Assembly (NCBI GenBank): GCA_001695595.3
Contig: MBPM02000047.1
Location: 558,001 to 622,000 of the forward strand
Origin: Plasmopara viticola
Lineage: Eukaryota > Oomycota > Peronosporomycetes > Peronosporales > Peronosporaceae
Length of the DNA: 64,000 nucleotides
Reading direction: 5' to 3'
In this document: in pieces, positions 1-9,972 of the stretch
Numbering within the stretch: position 1 is the first letter of the stretch
Layout: every line of letters starts with the position of its first letter
Position numbers and translations under genes: made by a program
The notes under the pieces: generated by a model
The model's database searches: none
Told to the model about the DNA's origin: nothing
Seen by the model: only the letters and a program-made list of their open reading frames with translations

Positions 1-228
1 ACGGACACTTTAACCAATTATCCCACGCCAACTGCTTGCGTTTGCGCTCATCTTTGAAGATTATCCGCGGCTATTTTAATATGGCTATAGTCGGTCCATC
101 ATGTATTACCCGAAGCCTCTTCCAAAATAAAGATTGGTTAGCGACTGCAGGGCAATAGTAAAAAGAACAACAGTACCTCGGTACCGACCTTGAGGCAATC
201 TTAGCGACATAATCAGCGGCTCGATTTA

Positions 229-299
229 TGCCTCCGCCCGGGATTGAACCGGGACCTTCTGTTTACAAGACAGATGCTCTACCACTGAGCCGCACAGGC
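229..299 (-). tRNA. tRNA-Thr(TGT), copy A1 (71 nt)
   Basis: One C is missing at the variable-loop/T-stem junction, and the acceptor 5' strand reads GCCTGCG instead of GCCTGTG. Trailer GTACCTCGG, T5. Confidence 0.55.
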
Positions 300-544
300 T
301 CAACCTATCGGAACCCACGGATACTTTAACCATTTATCACACGCCAACTGCTTGCGTTTGCACTCACCTTTGAGAATTATCCGCGGCTATTTTAATATGG
401 CTATAGTCGGTCCATCATGTATTACCCGAAGCCTCTTCCGAAATAAAGATTGGTTAGCGACTGCAGGGCAATAATAAAAAGAACAACAATGACTCGGTAC
501 CAACGTTGAGGAAATCTTAGCAACATAATCAGCGGCTCGATTTA

Positions 545-616
545 TGCCTCCGCCCGGGATTGAACCGGGGACCTTCTGTTTACGGAACAGATGCTCTACC
601 ACTGAGCCACACAGGC
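545..616 (-). tRNA. tRNA-Thr variant with anticodon CGT, copy A2
   Basis: The anticodon loop is TCCGTAA instead of CTTGTAA (three adjacent changes at 32-34). This gives anticodon CGT, still threonine (ACG codon), but it replaces the near-invariant T33 by C. The stems are otherwise unchanged. Trailer GACTCGG, T5. Confidence 0.6.
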
Positions 617-861
617 TCAACCTTACGGTATACACGGACACTTTTACCATTTATCACACATCAACTGCTTGCGTTTGCGCTCATCTTTGAGGATTATCCG
701 CGGCTATTTTAATATGGCTATAGTCGGTCCATCATGTATTACCCGAAGCCTCTTCCAAAATAAAGATTGGTTAGCGACTGCAGGGCAATAATAAAAAGAA
801 CAACAGTACCTCGGTACCAACGTTAAGGCAATCTTAGCAACATAATCAGCGGCTCAATTTA

Positions 862-933
862 TGCCTCCGCCCGGGATTGAACCGGGGACCTTCTGTTTAC
901 AAGACAGATGCTCTTCCACTGAGCCACACAGGC
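862..933 (-). tRNA. tRNA-Thr(TGT), copy A3
   Basis: D-loop T-to-A change (GTGGAA). Trailer GTACCTCGG, T5. Confidence 0.7.
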
Positions 934-1177
934 TCAACCTTACAATATACACGGACACTTTAACCAATATCCCACGCCAACTGCTTGCGTTTGCGCTCAT
1001 CTTTGAAGATTATCCGCGGCTATTTTAATATGGCTATAGTCGGTCCATCATGTATTACCCGAAGCCTCTTCCAAAATAAAGATTAGTTAGCGACTGCAGG
1101 GCAATAGTAAAAAGAACAACAGTACCTCGGTACCGACCTTGAGGCAATCTTAGCGACATAATCAGCGGCTCGATTTA

Positions 1178-1249
1178 TGCCTCCGCCCGGGATTGAACCG
1201 GGGACCTTCTATTTACAAGACAGATGCTCTACCACTGAGCCACACAGGC
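1178..1249 (-). tRNA. tRNA-Thr(TGT), copy A4
   Basis: C40 is T, making a G30-T40 wobble in the anticodon stem. Trailer GTACCTCGG, T5. Confidence 0.7.
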
Positions 1250-1494
1250 TCAACCTATCGGAACCCACGGATACTTTAACCATTTATCACACGCCAACTG
1301 GTTGCGTTTGCGCTCACCTTTGAGAATTATCCGCGGCTATTTTAATATGGCTATAGTCGGTCCATCATGTATTACCCGAAGCCTCTTCCAAAATAAAGAT
1401 TGGTTAGCGACGGCAGGTCAATAATAAAAAGTACAACAATGACTTGGTACCAACGTTGAGGCAATCTTAGCAACATAATCAGCGGCTCGATTTA

Positions 1495-1566
1495 TGCCTC
1501 CGCCCGGGATTGAACCGGGGACCTTCTGTTTACAAGACAGATGCTCTACCACTGAGCCACACAGGC
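1495..1566 (-). tRNA. tRNA-Thr(TGT), copy A5
   Basis: Consensus body. Trailer GACTTGG, T5. Confidence 0.75.
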
Positions 1567-1811
1567 TCAACCTATCGGAACCCACGGATACTTTAACCAT
1601 TTATCCCACGCCAACTGCTTGCGTTTGCGCTCATCTTTGACGATTATCCGCTGCTATTTTAATATGGCTTTAGTCGGTCCATCATGTATTACCCGAAACC
1701 TCTTCCAAAATAAAGATTGGTTAGCGACTGCAGGGCAATAATAAAAAGAACAACAGTACCTCGGTACCGACCTTGAAGCAATCTTAGCAACATAATCAGC
1801 GGCTCAATTTA

Positions 1812-1883
1812 TGCCTCCGCCCGGGATTGAACCGGGGACCTTCTGTTTACAAGACAGATGCTCTACCACCGAGCCACACAGGC
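1812..1883 (-). tRNA. tRNA-Thr(TGT), copy A6
   Basis: A14 is G, a change at a normally invariant D-loop base. Trailer GTACCTCGG, T5. Confidence 0.6.
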
Positions 1884-2128
1884 TCATCCTATCGGAACCC
1901 ACGGATACTTTAACCATTCATCACACGCCAACTGCTTGCGTTCGCGCTCATCTTTGAGGATTATCCGCGGCTATTTTAATATGGCTATAGTCGGTCCATC
2001 ATGTATTACCCGAAGCCTCTTCCAAAATAAAGATTAGTTAGCGACTGCAGGGCAATAATAAAAAGAACAACAATGACTCGGTACCGACCTTGAAGCAATC
2101 TTAGCAACATAATCAGCGGCTCGATTTA

Positions 2129-2200
2129 TGCCTCCGCCCGGGATTGAACCGGGGACCTTCTGTTTACAAGACAGATGCTCTTCCACTGAGCCACACAGGC
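2129..2200 (-). tRNA. tRNA-Thr(TGT), copy A7
   Basis: D-loop GTGGAA variant. Trailer GACTCGG, T5. Confidence 0.7.
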
Positions 2201-2445
2201 TCAACCTTACAATATACACGGACACTTTAACCAATTATCCCACGCCAACTGCTTGCGTTTGCGCTCATCTTTGAAGATTATCCGCGGCTATTTTAATATG
2301 GCTATAGTCGGTCCATCATGTATTACCCGAAGCCTCTTCCAAAATAAAGATTAGTTAGCGACTGCAGGGCAATAGTAGAAAGAACAACAGTACCTCGGTA
2401 CCGACCTTGAGGCAATCTTAGCAACATAATCAGCGGCTCGATTTA

Positions 2446-2517
2446 TGCCTCCGCCCGGGATTGAACCGGGGACCTTCTATTTACAAGACAGATGCTCTAC
2501 CACTGAGCCACACAGGC
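2446..2517 (-). tRNA. tRNA-Thr(TGT), copy A8
   Basis: G30-T40 wobble. Trailer GTACCTCGG; the T-tract is interrupted (CTTTCTAC), leaving T3. Confidence 0.65.
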
Positions 2518-2762
2518 TTAACCTATCGGAATCCACGGATACTTTAACCATTTATCACACGCCAACTGCTTGCGTTTGCGCTCATCTTTGAGGATTATCC
2601 GCGGCTATTTTAATATGGCTATAGTCGGTCCATCATGTATTACCCGAAACCTCTTCCAAAATAAAGATTGGTTAGCGACTGCAGGGCAATAATAAAAAGA
2701 ACAACAGTACCTCGGTACCAACGTTGAGGCAATCTTAGCAACATAATCAGCGGCTCGATTTA

Positions 2763-2833
2763 TGCCTCCGCCCGGGATTGAACCGGGACCTTCTGTTTAC
2801 AAGACAGATGCTCTACCACTGAGCCACACAGGC
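2763..2833 (-). tRNA. tRNA-Thr(TGT), copy A9 (71 nt)
   Basis: One C is missing at the variable-loop/T-stem junction. Trailer GTACCTCGG, T5. Confidence 0.55.
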
Positions 2834-3077
2834 TCAACCTATCGGAATCGACGGATACTTTAACCATTTATCACACGCCAACTGCTTGCGTTTGCGCTCA
2901 TCTTTGAGGATTATCCGCGGCTATTTTAATATGGCTATAGTCGGTCCATCATGTATTACCCGAAGCCTCTTCCAAAATAAAGATTGGTTAGCGACTGCAG
3001 GGCAATAATAAAAAGAACAACATACCTCGGTACCGACCTTGAAGCAATCTTAGCAACATAATCAGCGGCTCAATTTA

Positions 3078-3148
3078 TGCCTCCGCCCGGGATTGAACCG
3101 GGACCTTCTGTTTACAAGACAGATGCTCTACCACTGAGCCACACAGGC
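3078..3148 (-). tRNA. tRNA-Thr(TGT), copy A10 (71 nt)
   Basis: One C is missing at the variable-loop/T-stem junction. Trailer TACCTCGG, T5. Confidence 0.55.
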
Positions 3149-3393
3149 TCATCCTATCGAAACCCACGGATACTTTAACCATTCATCACACGCCAACTAC
3201 TTGCGTTCGCGCTCATCTTTGAGGATTATCCGCGGCTATTTTAATATGGCTATAGTCGGTCCATCATGTATTACCCGAAGCCTCTTCCAAAATAAAGATT
3301 GGTTAGCGACTGCAGGGCAATAATAAAAAGAACAACAATGACTCGGTACCAACGTTGAGGCAATCTTAGCAACATAATCAGCGGCTCGATTTA

Positions 3394-3465
3394 TGCCTCC
3401 GCCCGGGATTGAACCGGGGACCTTCTGTTTACAAGACAGATGCTCTTCCACTGAGCCACACAGGC
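3394..3465 (-). tRNA. tRNA-Thr(TGT), copy A11
   Basis: D-loop GTGGAA variant. Trailer GACTCGG, T5. Confidence 0.7.
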
Positions 3466-3706
3466 TCAACCTTACAATATACACGGACACTTTAACCAAT
3501 TATCCCACGCCAACTGCTTGCGTTTGCGCTCATCTTTGAGATTATCCGCGGCTATTTTAATATGGCTATAGTCGGTCCATCATGTATTACCCGAAGCCTC
3601 TTCCAAAATAAAGATTAGTTAGCGACTGCAGGGCAATAATAAAAGAACAACAGTACCTCGGTACCACGTTGAGGCAATCTTAGCACATAATCAGCGGCTC
3701 GATTTA

Positions 3707-3778
3707 TGCCTCCGCCCGGGATTGAACCGGGGACCTTCTGTTTACAAGACAGATGCTCTACCACTGAGCCACACAGGC
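3707..3778 (-). tRNA. tRNA-Thr(TGT), copy A12
   Basis: Consensus body. Trailer GTACCTCGG, T4. Confidence 0.75.
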
Positions 3779-4020
3779 TCAACCTATCGGAATCCACGGA
3801 TACTTTAACCATTTATCACACGCCAACTGCTTGCGTTTGCGCTCATCTTTGAGGATTATCCGCGGCTATTTTAATATGGCTATAGTCGGTCCATCATGTA
3901 TTACCCGAAACCTCTTCCAAAATAAAGATTGGTTAGCGACTGCAGGGCAATAATAAAAAGAACAACAATACGGTACCAACGTTGAGGCAATCTTAGCAAC
4001 ATAATCAGCGGCTCGATTTA

Positions 4021-4092
4021 TGCCTCCGCCCGGGATTGAACCGGGGACCTTCTGTTTACAAGACAGATGCTCTACCACTGAGCCACACAGGC
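4021..4092 (-). tRNA. tRNA-Thr(TGT), copy A13
   Basis: Consensus body. Trailer ACGG, T5. Confidence 0.75.
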
Positions 4093-4337
4093 TCAACCTA
4101 TCGAAATCCACGGATACTTTAACCATTTATCACACGCCAACTGCTTGCGTTTGCGCTCATCTTTGAGGATTATCCGCGGCTAATTTAATATGGCTATTGT
4201 CGGTCCATCATGGATTACCCGAAGCCTCTTCCAAAATAAAGATTGGTTAGCGACTGCAGGGCAATAATAAAAAGAACAACAGTACCTCGGTACCGACCTT
4301 GAAGCAATCTTAGCAACATAATCAGCGGCTCAATTTA

Positions 4338-4409
4338 TGCCTCCGCCCGGGATTGAACCGGGGACCTTCTGTTTACAAGACAGATGCTCTACCACCGAGC
4401 CACACAGGC
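4338..4409 (-). tRNA. tRNA-Thr(TGT), copy A14
   Basis: A14 is G, as in A6. Trailer GTACCTCGG, T5. Confidence 0.6.
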
Positions 4410-4654
4410 TCATCCTATCGGAACCCACGGATACTTTAACCATTCATCACACGCCAACTACTTGCGTTCGCGCTCATCTTTGAGGATTATCCGCGGCTAT
4501 TTTAATATGGCTATAGTCGGTCCATCATGTATTACCCGAAACCTCTTCCAAAATAAAGATTGGTTAGCGACTGCAGGGCAATAATAAAAAGAACAACAGT
4601 ACCTCGGTACCGACCTTGAAGCAATCTTAGCAACAAAATCAGCGGCTCGATTTA

Positions 4655-4725
4655 TGCCTCCGCCCGGGATTGAACCGGGACCTTCTGTTTACAAGACAGA
4701 TGCTCTACCACTGAGCATCACAGGC
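4655..4725 (-). tRNA. tRNA-Thr(TGT), copy A15 (71 nt, likely defective)
   Basis: One C is missing before the T stem, and linker bases 8-9 are AT instead of TG, losing the invariant T8. Trailer GTACCTCGG, T5. Confidence 0.45.
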
Positions 4726-4970
4726 TCAACCTATCGGAATCCACGGATACTTTAACCATTTATCACACGCCAACTGCTTGCGTTTGCGCTCATCTTTGAG
4801 GATTATCCGCGGCTATTTTAATATGGCTATAGTCGGTCCATCATGTATTACCCGAAGCCTCTTCCAAAATAAAGATTGGTTAGCGACTGCAGGGCAATAA
4901 TAAAAAGAACAACAATGACTCGGTACCGACCTTGAAGCAATCTTAGCAACATAATCAGCGGCTCGATTTA

Positions 4971-5042
4971 TGCCTCCGCCCGGGATTGAACCGGGGACCT
5001 TCTGTTTACAAGACAGATGCTCTTCCACTGAGCCACACAGGC
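4971..5042 (-). tRNA. tRNA-Thr(TGT), copy A16
   Basis: D-loop GTGGAA variant. Trailer GACTCGG, T5. Confidence 0.7.
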
Positions 5043-5286
5043 TCAACCTTACAATATACACGGACACTTTAACCAATTATCCCACGCCAACTGCTTGCGT
5101 TTGCGCTCATCTTTGAGAATTATCCGCGGCTATTTAATATGGCTATAGTCGGTCCATCATGTATTACCCGAAGCCTCTTCCAAAATAAAGATTGGTTAGC
5201 GACTGCAGGGCAATAATAAAAAGAACAACAATGACTCGGTACCAACGTTGAGGAAATCTTAGCAACATAATCAGCGGCTCGATTTA

Positions 5287-5358
5287 TGCCTCCGCCCGGG
5301 ATTGAACCGGGGACCTTCTGTTTACGGAACAGATGCTCTACCACTGAGCCACACAGGC
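5287..5358 (-). tRNA. tRNA-Thr variant with anticodon CGT, copy A17
   Basis: Same three-base anticodon-loop change as A2 (loop TCCGTAA, C33). Trailer GACTCGG, T5. Confidence 0.6.
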
Positions 5359-5602
5359 TCAACCTATCGGAACCCACGGATACTTTAACCATTTATCACA
5401 CGCCAACTGCTTGCGTTTGCGCTCATCTTTGAGGATTATCCGCGGCTATTTTAATATGGCTTTAGTCGGTCCATCATGTATTACCCGAAACCTCTTCCAA
5501 AATATAGAAAGGTTAGCGACTGCAGGGCAATAATAGAAAGAACAACAGTACCTCGGTACCAACCTTGAGCAATCTTAGCAACATAATCAGCGGCTCGATT
5601 TA

Positions 5603-5673
5603 TGCCTCCGCCCGGATTGAACCGGGGACCTTCTGTTTACAAGACAGATGCTCTACCACTGAGCCACACAGGC
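5603..5673 (-). tRNA. tRNA-Thr(TGT), copy A18 (71 nt, likely defective)
   Basis: One base is missing from the 3' strand of the T stem, breaking the stem and B box spacing. Its upstream flank (5694-5700) has lost ~30 bp. Trailer GTACCTCGG, T3. Confidence 0.45.
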
Positions 5674-5817
5674 TCAACCTATCGGAACCCACGTGTGCTT
5701 GCGTTTGCGCTCATCTTTGAGGTTATCCGCGGCTATTTTAATATGGCTTTAGTCGGTCCATCATGTATTACCCGAAACCTCTTCCAAATATAGAAAGGTT
5801 AGCGACTGCAGGGCAAT

Positions 5818-5855
5818 ACCCCGATCAACAACAAGACAATAACAATACGAAAAAG
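5818..5855 (+). repeat. SINE-derived patch inside an array monomer
   Basis: These 38 bp match the SINE interior at 6723-6760 at 35 of 38 positions. They replace the usual trailer and T-tract of the monomer; ordinary monomer sequence resumes on both sides. No target-site duplication or SINE ends are present, so this looks like conversion or template switching, not insertion. Confidence 0.75.
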
Positions 5856-5888
5856 CAATCTTAGCAACATAATCAGCGGCTCGATTTA

Positions 5889-5960
5889 TGCCTCCGCCCG
5901 GGATTGAACCGGGGACCTTCTGTTTACAAGACAGATGCTCTACCACTGAGCCACACAGGC
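5889..5960 (-). tRNA. tRNA-Thr(TGT), copy A19 (SINE-patched trailer)
   Basis: Consensus body, but the normal trailer is replaced by a SINE-like patch at 5818-5855; the T5 tract here belongs to that patch. Confidence 0.7.
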
Positions 5961-6199
5961 TCAACCTATCGGAACCCACGGATACTTTAACCATTTATCA
6001 CACGCCAACTGCTTGCGTTTGCGCTCATCTTTGAGGATTATCCGCGGCTAATTTAATATGGCTATTGTCGGTCCATCATGTATTACCCGAAGCCTCTTCC
6101 AAAATAAAGATTGGTTAGCGACTGCAGGGCAATAATAAAAAGAACAACAGTACATCGGTACCGACCTTGAGGCAATCTTAGCGACATCGGCTCGATTTA

Positions 6200-6271
6200 T
6201 GCCTTCGCCCGGGATTGAACCGGGGACCTTCTGTTTACGGAACAGATGCTCTACCACTGAGCCACACAGGC
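6200..6271 (-). tRNA. tRNA-Thr variant with anticodon CGT, copy A20
   Basis: Loop TCCGTAA as in A2. Base 68 is A, so the acceptor mismatch is G5xA68. Trailer GTACATCGG, T5. Confidence 0.55.
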
Positions 6272-6516
6272 TCAACCTATCGGTATACACGGACACTTTA
6301 ACCATTTATCACACGCCAACTGCTTGCGCGTGCGCTCATCTTTGAGGATAATCCGCGGCTATTTTAATATGGCTATAGTCGGTCCATCATGTATTACCCG
6401 AAGCCTCTTCCAAGATAAAGATTGGTTAGCGACTGCAGGGCAATAATAAAAACAACAACAATGACTCGGTACCAACGTTGAGGCAACCTTAGCAACATAA
6501 TCAGCGGCTCGATTTA

Positions 6517-6588
6517 TGCCTCCGCCCGGGATTGAACCGGGGACCTTCTGTTTACAAGACAGATGCTTTACCACTGAGCCACACAGGC
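6517..6588 (-). tRNA. tRNA-Thr(TGT), copy A21 (5' neighbour is SINE 1)
   Basis: The D-stem 3' strand is AAGC instead of GAGC (one mismatch). The tRNA is full length; the SINE begins directly at its 5' end. Trailer GACTCGG, T5, with a distinctive aaaaacaacaac spacer shared only with A30. Confidence 0.6.
6573..6588. repeat. Left target-site duplication of SINE 1
   Basis: The 16-bp actgagccacacaggc, which is tRNA nucleotides 1-16 read antisense; repeated at 6850-6865. Confidence 0.9.
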
Positions 6589-6849
6589 TGACCTGGTGGC
6601 GTGGGTGTGTGGATTATGCTTCTGGTCCTCACGGTGTGTGTTGCGGGTTCGAGCCTCACATCGGACAAATTTCGTAATCAACTAGACTTGGGGAGAGGAC
6701 GGCCCCAAGCGAAATATCTCCGACCCCGATCAAGAATAAGACAATAACAAGACGAAAAAGAATCTTCAGACTAAAAATGTAAATGTAGAATTCCTAGCCA
6801 AGCCGAGAAGGTATAGGTTGTGTTAAGATTAAATACATGACAACTTTCA
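6589..6849 (+). mobile_element. tRNA-derived SINE, copy 1 (261 bp)
   Basis: Non-autonomous element with a tRNA-like head: a degenerate A box at 6597-6612 and a good B box, ggttcgagcc, at 6646-6655. The body has a perfect 7-bp stem (CTTGGGG 6687-6693 with CCCCAAG 6703-6709, 9-nt loop). The AT-rich 3' end finishes in gacaactttca, matching the 3' end of the two LINEs in this window. It has no open frame and no poly-A tail. It is inserted at the 5' end of a tRNA-Thr gene with a 16-bp duplication, in the same orientation and at the same base as the LINEs. Inference: Pol III transcribes it from the internal promoter and the LINE machinery mobilises it. Confidence 0.85.
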
Positions 6850-6865
6850 ACTGAGCCACACAGGC
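6850..6865. repeat. Right target-site duplication of SINE 1 (tRNA 5' stub)
   Basis: Second copy of actgagccacacaggc. Only the first 16 nt of the interrupted tRNA remain here, followed by normal monomer leader. Confidence 0.9.
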
Positions 6866-7110
6866 TCAACCTATCGGAACCCACGGATACTTTAACTATT
6901 TATCACACGCCAACTGCTTGCGTTTGCGCTCATCTTTAAGGATAATCCGCGGCTAGTTTAATATGGCTATTGTCGGTCCATCATGTATTACCCGAAGCCT
7001 CTTCCAAAATAAAGATTGGTTAGCGACTGCAGGGCAATAATAAAAAGAACAACAGTACCTCGGTACCGACCTTGAGGCAATCTTAGCAACATAATCAGCG
7101 GCTCGATTTA

Positions 7111-7182
7111 TGCCTTCGCCCGGGATTGAACCGGGGACCTTCTGTTTACAAGAGAGATGCTCTACCACTGAGCCACACAGGC
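7111..7182 (-). tRNA. tRNA-Thr(TGT), copy A22
   Basis: G30 is C, a mismatch in the anticodon stem; base 68 is A. Trailer GTACCTCGG, T5. Confidence 0.5.
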
Positions 7183-7427
7183 TCAACCTATCGGAACCCA
7201 CGGATACTTTAACCATTTATCACACGCCAACTGCTTGCGTTTGCGCTCATCTTTGAGGATTATCCGCGGCTATTTTAATATGGCTATAGTCGGTCGATCA
7301 TGTATTACCCGAAACCTCTTCCAAAATAAAGAAAGGTTAGCGACTGCAGGGCAATAATAAAAAGAACAACAGTACCTCGGTACCGACCTTGAAGCAATCT
7401 TAGCAACATAATCAGCGACTCAATTAA

Positions 7428-7499
7428 TGCCTCCGCCCGGGATTGAACCGGGGACCTTCTGTTTACAAGACAGATGCTCTACCACTGAGCCACACAGGC
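7428..7499 (-). tRNA. tRNA-Thr(TGT), copy A23
   Basis: Consensus body. Trailer GTACCTCGG, T5. Confidence 0.75.
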
Positions 7500-7741
7500 T
7501 CAACCTATCGGAAATCACGGATACTTAAACCATCTATCACACGCCAAATGCTTGCGTTTGCGCTCATCTTTGAAGATTATCCGCGGCTATTTTAATATGG
7601 CTATAGTCGGTCCATCATGTATTACCCGAAGCCTCTTCCAAGATAAAGATTGGTTAGCGACTGCAGGGCAATAATAAAAAGAACAACAATACGGTACCAA
7701 CGTTGAGGCAATCTTAGCAACATAATCAGCGGCTCGATTTA

Positions 7742-7812
7742 TGCCTCCGCCCGGGGTTGAACCGGGACCTTCTGTTTACAAGACAGATGCTCTACCACTG
7801 AGCATCACAGGC
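7742..7812 (-). tRNA. tRNA-Thr(TGT), copy A24 (71 nt, likely defective)
   Basis: One C is missing before the T stem, linker bases 8-9 are AT (as in A15), and there is one change in the T-loop. Trailer ACGG, T5. Confidence 0.45.
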
Positions 7813-8057
7813 TCAACCTATCGGAATCCACGGATACTTTAACCATTTATCACACGCCAACTGCTTGCGTTTGCGCTCATCTTTGAGGATTATCCGCGGC
7901 TATTTTAATATGGCTATAGTCGGTCCATCATGTATTACCCGAAACCTCTTCCAAAATAAAGATTGGTTAGCGACTGCAGGGCAATAATAAAAAGAACAAC
8001 AGTACCTCGGTACCGACCTTGAAGCAATCTTAGCAACATAATCAGCGGCTCGATTTA

Positions 8058-8129
8058 TGCCTTCGCCCGGGATTGAACCGGGGACCTTCTGTTTACAAGA
8101 CGGATGCTCTACCACTGAGCCACACAGGC
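8058..8129 (-). tRNA. tRNA-Thr(TGT), copy A25
   Basis: T29 is C, giving a C29xA41 mismatch in the anticodon stem; base 68 is A. Trailer GTACCTCGG, T5. Confidence 0.55.
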
Positions 8130-8371
8130 TCAACCTATCGGAATCCACGGATACTTTAACCATTCATCATACGCCAACTGCTTGCGTTTGCGCTCATCTT
8201 TGAGGATTATCCGCGGCTATTTTAATATGGCTATAGTCGGTCCATCATGTATTACCCGAAACCTCTTCCAAAATAAAGATTGGTTAGCGACTGCAGGGCA
8301 ATAATAAAAAGAACAACAATACGGTACCAACGTTGAGGCAATCTTAGCAACATAATCAGCGGCTCGATTTA

Positions 8372-8443
8372 TGCCTCCGCCCGGGATTGAACCGGGGACC
8401 TTCTGTTTACAAGACAGATGCTCTACCACTGAGCCACACAGGC
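8372..8443 (-). tRNA. tRNA-Thr(TGT), copy A26
   Basis: Consensus body. Trailer ACGG, T5. Confidence 0.75.
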
Positions 8444-8688
8444 TCAACCTATCGAAATCCACGGATACTTTAACCATTTATCACACGCCAACTGCTTGCG
8501 TTTGCGCTCATCTTTGAGGATTATCTGCGGCTATTTTGATATGGCTATAGTCGGTCCATCATGTATTACCCGAAACCTCTTCCAAAATAAAGATTGGTTA
8601 GCGACTGCAGGGCAATAATAAAAAGAACAACAGTACCTCGGTACCGACCTTGAAGCAATCTTAGCAACATAATCAGCGGCTCGATTTA

Positions 8689-8760
8689 TGCCTTCGCCCG
8701 GGATTGAACCGGGGACCTTCTGTTTACAAGACAGATGCTCTACCACTGAGCCACACAGGC
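8689..8760 (-). tRNA. tRNA-Thr(TGT), copy A27
   Basis: Base 68 is A. Trailer GTACCTCGG, T5. Confidence 0.7.
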
Positions 8761-9005
8761 TCAATCTATCAGAATCCACGGATACTTTAACCATATATCA
8801 CACGCCAACTGCTTGCGTTTGCGCTCATCTTTGAGGATTATCCGCGGCTATTTAAATATGGCTATAGTCGGTCCATCATGTATAACCCGAAACCTCTTCC
8901 AAAATAAAGATTGGTTTGCGACTGCAGGGCAATAATAAAAAGAACAACAGTACCTCGGTACCGACCTTGAAGCAATCTTAGCAACATAATCAGCGGCTCG
9001 ATTTA

Positions 9006-9077
9006 TGCCTCCGCCCGGGATTGAACCGGGGACCTTCTGTTTACAAGACAGATGCTCTACCACTGAGCCACACAGGC
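9006..9077 (-). tRNA. tRNA-Thr(TGT), copy A28
   Basis: Consensus body. Trailer GTACCTCGG, T5. Confidence 0.75.
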
Positions 9078-9322
9078 TCAACCTATCGGAATCCACGGAT
9101 ACTTTAAACATTTATCACACGCCAACTGCTTGCGTTTGCGCTCATCTTTGAGGATTATCCGCGGCTATTTTAATATGGCTATAGTCGGTCCATCATGTAT
9201 TACCCGAAACCTCTTTCAAAATAAAGATTGGTTAGCGACTGCAGGGCAATAATAAAAAGAACAACAGTACCTCGGTACCGACCTTGAAGCAATCTTAGCA
9301 ACATAATCAGCGGCTCGATTTA

Positions 9323-9394
9323 TACCTTCGCCCGGGATTGAACCGGGGACCTTTTGTTTACAAGACAGATGCTCTACCACTGAGCCACACAGGC
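9323..9394 (-). tRNA. tRNA-Thr(TGT), copy A29
   Basis: C72 is T (G1-T72 wobble) and base 68 is A; the variable loop has one substitution. Trailer GTACCTCGG, T5. Confidence 0.6.
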
Positions 9395-9639
9395 TCAACC
9401 TTACGGAACCCACGGATACTTTAACCATTTATCACACGCCAACTGCTTGCGTTTGCGCTCATCTTTGAAGATTATCCGCGGCTATTTTAATATGGCTATA
9501 GTCGGTCCATCATGTATTACCCGAAGCCTCTTCCAAGATAAAGATTGGTTAGCGACTGCAGGGCAATAATAAAAACAACAACAATGACTCGGTACCAACG
9601 TTGAGGCAATCTTAGCAACATAATCAGCGGCTCGATTTA

Positions 9640-9711
9640 TGCCTCCGCCCGGGATTGAACCGGGGACCTTCTGTTTACAAGACAGATGCTCTACCACTGA
9701 GCCACACAGGC
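9640..9711 (-). tRNA. tRNA-Thr(TGT), copy A30 (5' neighbour is SINE 2)
   Basis: Consensus body, full length, with the SINE starting directly at its 5' end. Trailer GACTCGG, T5, with the aaaaacaacaac spacer shared with A21. Confidence 0.75.
9696..9711. repeat. Left target-site duplication of SINE 2
   Basis: actgagccacacaggc, repeated at 9973-9988. Confidence 0.9.
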
Positions 9712-9972
9712 TGACCCGGTGGCGTGGGTGTGTGGATTATGCTTCTGGTCCTCACGGTGTGTGTTGCGGGTTCGAGCCTCACATTGGACAAATTTCGTAA
9801 TCAACCAGACTTGGGGAGAGGACGGCCCCAAGCGAAATATTTCCGACCCCGATCAAGAATAAGACAATAACAAGACGAAAAAGAATCTTCAGACTAAAAA
9901 TGTAAATGTAGAAATCCTAGCCAAGCCGAGAAGGTATAGGTTGTGTTAAGATTAAATACATGACAACTTTCA
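9712..9972 (+). mobile_element. tRNA-derived SINE, copy 2 (261 bp)
   Basis: Same length as copy 1, with only about five substitutions. The monomer on its left carries the same private spacer variant as the monomer left of copy 1. The pair therefore probably arose by duplicating one SINE-bearing monomer, not by two insertions. Head, B box, hairpin and LINE-like 3' end are all retained. Confidence 0.85.

Noticed and set aside
387..650. Recurrent ~60-90-codon minus-strand open frames in nearly every monomer
   Set aside because: Their conserved centre is simply the translated tRNA and leader. The C-terminal part changes frame with every small spacer indel, and the start codon lies in non-conserved leader. 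Nucleotide, not codon, conservation is seen.
6573..6590. A 17-bp target-site duplication for the SINEs (including the following t)
   Set aside because: The extra t could equally be the SINE's first base; the LINE junctions (ggc followed by acttct) fix the duplication at 16 bp.
6589..6849. SINE region as a degraded 5' or internal fragment of the LINE
   Set aside because: Only the last ~20 bp resemble the LINE; the head has its own Pol III promoter boxes and both copies have the same defined 261-bp length.
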